64,000 nt of DNA from Deltaproteobacteria bacterium (lineage in GTDB: Bacteria > Myxococcota_A > UBA9160 > UBA4427). The translations under genes and the position numbers were made by a program. Location: NCBI GenBank assembly GCA_002691205.1, contig NZHD01000029.1, forward strand, positions 1 through 64,000, in the 5' to 3' direction. Shown in pieces: positions 62,047 to 64,000 of the stretch. The stretch's first letter is position 1. The number at the start of each line of letters is the position of its first letter. Under the pieces are notes generated by a model. It searched no databases and had not been told where the DNA came from. It saw only the letters and a list, made by a program, of their open reading frames with translations.

Positions 62047-62492
62047 GGCCGAGTACTGAGTTCGCTGTTGCGATAACGAGGATCAAAACTCAACTCTTCC
62101 CCTAGCCAATCGGGTCGAAAAAAGTCCTGGCTCTCACTCGCTAACTCAATCTCCGCAACGACGAGACCTTGGTTCGCCCCTTCAAAAACATCCACTTCAA
62201 AAACGGAGCCCTGCTCAAGGAGGCGATACCGGGTTTTCTGAATCACGCCGTCGCCGCACAACTCCAAAAGCGATTCAGCGTCGGAACGAGGAATGGAGTA
62301 CTCAAACTCATCGCGAGAAATACCGCGTGTCGGGCCCTTGACCGTGAGCCAAGCTTCGTCTCCCGCCACCCGAATTCGGACGGTGGTGTTTTCATTCTTG
62401 GACAAGTACGCTTGGCGAATCGAAACGCCCATGCCCACCTGCTCCCAGGGGCGTCCAATCACACTGAACTTGCGTTCAATCTCCACAGGCAT
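62025..62492 (-). CDS. CYTH domain protein (adenylate cyclase/thiamine triphosphatase-like)
   Basis: MPVEIERKFSVIG (ExExK); RIRVAGDEAWLTVKGP; EVDVFEGANQGLVVAEIEL. Confidence 0.92.
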   Translation of the reverse strand: MPVEIERKFSVIGRPWEQVGMGVSIRQAYLSKNENTTVRIRVAGDEAWLTVKGPTRGISRDEFEYSIPRSDAESLLELCGDGVIQKTRYRLLEQGSVFEVDVFEGANQGLVVAEIELASESQDFFRPDWLGEELSFDPRYRNSELSTRPYSSWDD

Positions 62493-62533
62493 CACCCGTT
62501 CAGAGTCCTCTGAGTTGGGGATCTCTTCGCTGA

Positions 62534-63820
62534 CTATAGATCGGCGATATCACCAACGCGGTGCATGAGCGCTTGCTCATACTCTCTAAAATCGATGGGC
62601 ACACGGGCTACGCCGGACTCGGAGGCCGCCAAGGCCACAGCGGGTGGGACGTAAAGAAGCACACGTGGATCGAAAGGCTTTGGGATAATGTACTCAGGAC
62701 CAAAGTCAAACGACTCACCCGGGTAAGCCCTCTTCACCACGTCCGGCAGCGCTTCGCCTCGACGGGCCAGCTCGGCCAACGCATGTACGGCCGCTTTCTT
62801 CATCTCTTCATTGATTGCACTCGCACGAACGTCAAGCGCGCCGCGGAAGATAAAAGGAAACCCAAGAACGTTATTGACCTGATTCGGATAATCGGAGCGA
62901 CCCGTCGCGACAATGGCGTCTTTGCGTACGGCCTTCACTTCAGGAGGAGTGATCTCTGGGTCTGGGTTCGCCATCGCAAAAATAATCGGATTAGGCGCCA
63001 TCTTCTTCACCATCTCGGGACTCACAAGGCCCCCCATGGACAGACCCACGAATACGTCAGCGCCCTCAAGCGCATCAGACAAGGTCCGTGCCGAGGTATC
63101 AACGGCAAACTCGGTCTTGTACTCGTTCATGCCCAATTCGCGGCCCTTGTAGATCACGCCGCGGCTATCGGTCATCAAGATATTGTCGGCCGAGGCCCCC
63201 AAGTCCTTATACAACTTCATGCACGCGATGGATGCGGCCCCCGCTCCCGAGACAACAACTCGAATGTCTTCAATTTTCTTGCCTGTAATTTCAAGGGCAT
63301 TGATAAGCGCCGCCGCTGAGATAATCGCTGTCCCATGTTGATCGTCATGAAAAACAGGAATGTCTAGACTCTTCTTCAGTCTCTCCTCGATCACGAAACA
63401 CTCAGGGGCTCGAATATCTTCAAGGTTAATCCCCCCAAAAGTGGGCGCGATTAACTCGCAGGTTCGGATGATCTCTTCGGGGTCAGCGCTATCAATTTCA
63501 ATATCAAAGACGTCGATGTCGGCGAAGCGCTTAAAGAGAACGCCCTTGCCCTCCATCACAGGCTTGCCCGCTAAGGCACCAATGTTTCCAAGACCGAGCA
63601 CCGCGCTGCCGTTGGTAATCACTGCGACCAGATTGCTCTTGGCGGTGTACCGGTAGGCATCATCCGGGTTGCGTTGAATTTCAAGACAAGGGGCCGCCAC
63701 GCCCGGGGTATAAGCCAGAGAAAGATCCTCAGCCGTCACCGTGGGCTTGGTGGGAACCACCTTCAGCTTACCCGGCCGCCCTTCTCCATGATAAGCGAGC
63801 GCCTTGTCCTTAAGACTCAC
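62534..63820 (-). CDS. NAD(P)-dependent malic enzyme (MaeB-type, short form without phosphotransacetylase domain)
   Basis: [95 protein letters not shown]. Confidence 0.95.
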   Translation of the reverse strand: MSLKDKALAYHGEGRPGKLKVVPTKPTVTAEDLSLAYTPGVAAPCLEIQRNPDDAYRYTAKSNLVAVITNGSAVLGLGNIGALAGKPVMEGKGVLFKRFADIDVFDIEIDSADPEEIIRTCELIAPTFGGINLEDIRAPECFVIEERLKKSLDIPVFHDDQHGTAIISAAALINALEITGKKIEDIRVVVSGAGAASIACMKLYKDLGASADNILMTDSRGVIYKGRELGMNEYKTEFAVDTSARTLSDALEGADVFVGLSMGGLVSPEMVKKMAPNPIIFAMANPDPEITPPEVKAVRKDAIVATGRSDYPNQVNNVLGFPFIFRGALDVRASAINEEMKKAAVHALAELARRGEALPDVVKRAYPGESFDFGPEYIIPKPFDPRVLLYVPPAVALAASESGVARVPIDFREYEQALMHRVGDIADL

Positions 63821-64000
63821 TGAAAGTTCCCCTGAAAATCCGCACTAAACGGTAGAAGGCTCCAAAAACATCGGAACTCGCTCAAAAAGAGATGAGCGAG
63901 CCGGATCCATATCCTATCAAATCAAACCATCGTTCGCCCAGGGGGATTGCGTGAGGTCACCCATTGGGGGCGTGAGCCTCAGCGGCTCAAGAGCTCCCGC

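Noticed and set aside
1-64000. CRISPR arrays, insertion sequences, prophage, toxin-antitoxin or restriction genes
   Set aside because: No regularly spaced direct repeats, terminal inverted repeats with transposase, or defence-associated protein motifs were seen

Overview
The window is about 64 kb of gene-dense bacterial chromosome. By gene content it is Gram-negative, and delta-proteobacterial/Myxococcota-like by weak inference only. I call 57 protein-coding genes and one tRNA, tRNA-CAT (probably Ile2). I saw no rRNA, CRISPR array, transposase, integrase or phage genes. Most of it is conserved housekeeping: acs, sfsA-mutY-smr-CCA/HD, a leuA-like gene, glcDEF, the rpsU-dnaG-rpoD macromolecular synthesis operon, hisB-hisH-hisF, prfA-prmC, rho, rluD-yfiH, selA, rne-rplU-rpmA-obgE-proB-nadD-rsfS-comF, trxB, gshA, tatBC and a malic enzyme. 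The most unusual region is about 56.1-60.9 kb. A sigma-54-like promoter drives a protein fused from a pseudo-receiver, a degenerate NtrC-type AAA+ domain and a degenerate histidine kinase. It is followed by an intact sigma-54 response regulator, and then by a second near-perfect sigma-54 promoter placed almost on the start codon of a PilZ (c-di-GMP receptor) gene. Other points of interest are a PAS-HisKA-REC protein lacking the HATPase domain, an HPD-less J-domain/RodZ-type HTH protein translationally coupled to a MinD/ParA-like ATPase, an RpoD apparently lacking region 1.1, a structured leader with a small ORF upstream of hisB, a TPR-zincin fusion, and a pair of uncharacterised lipoproteins. 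All calls come from reading the sequence and ORF track. No database search was run.
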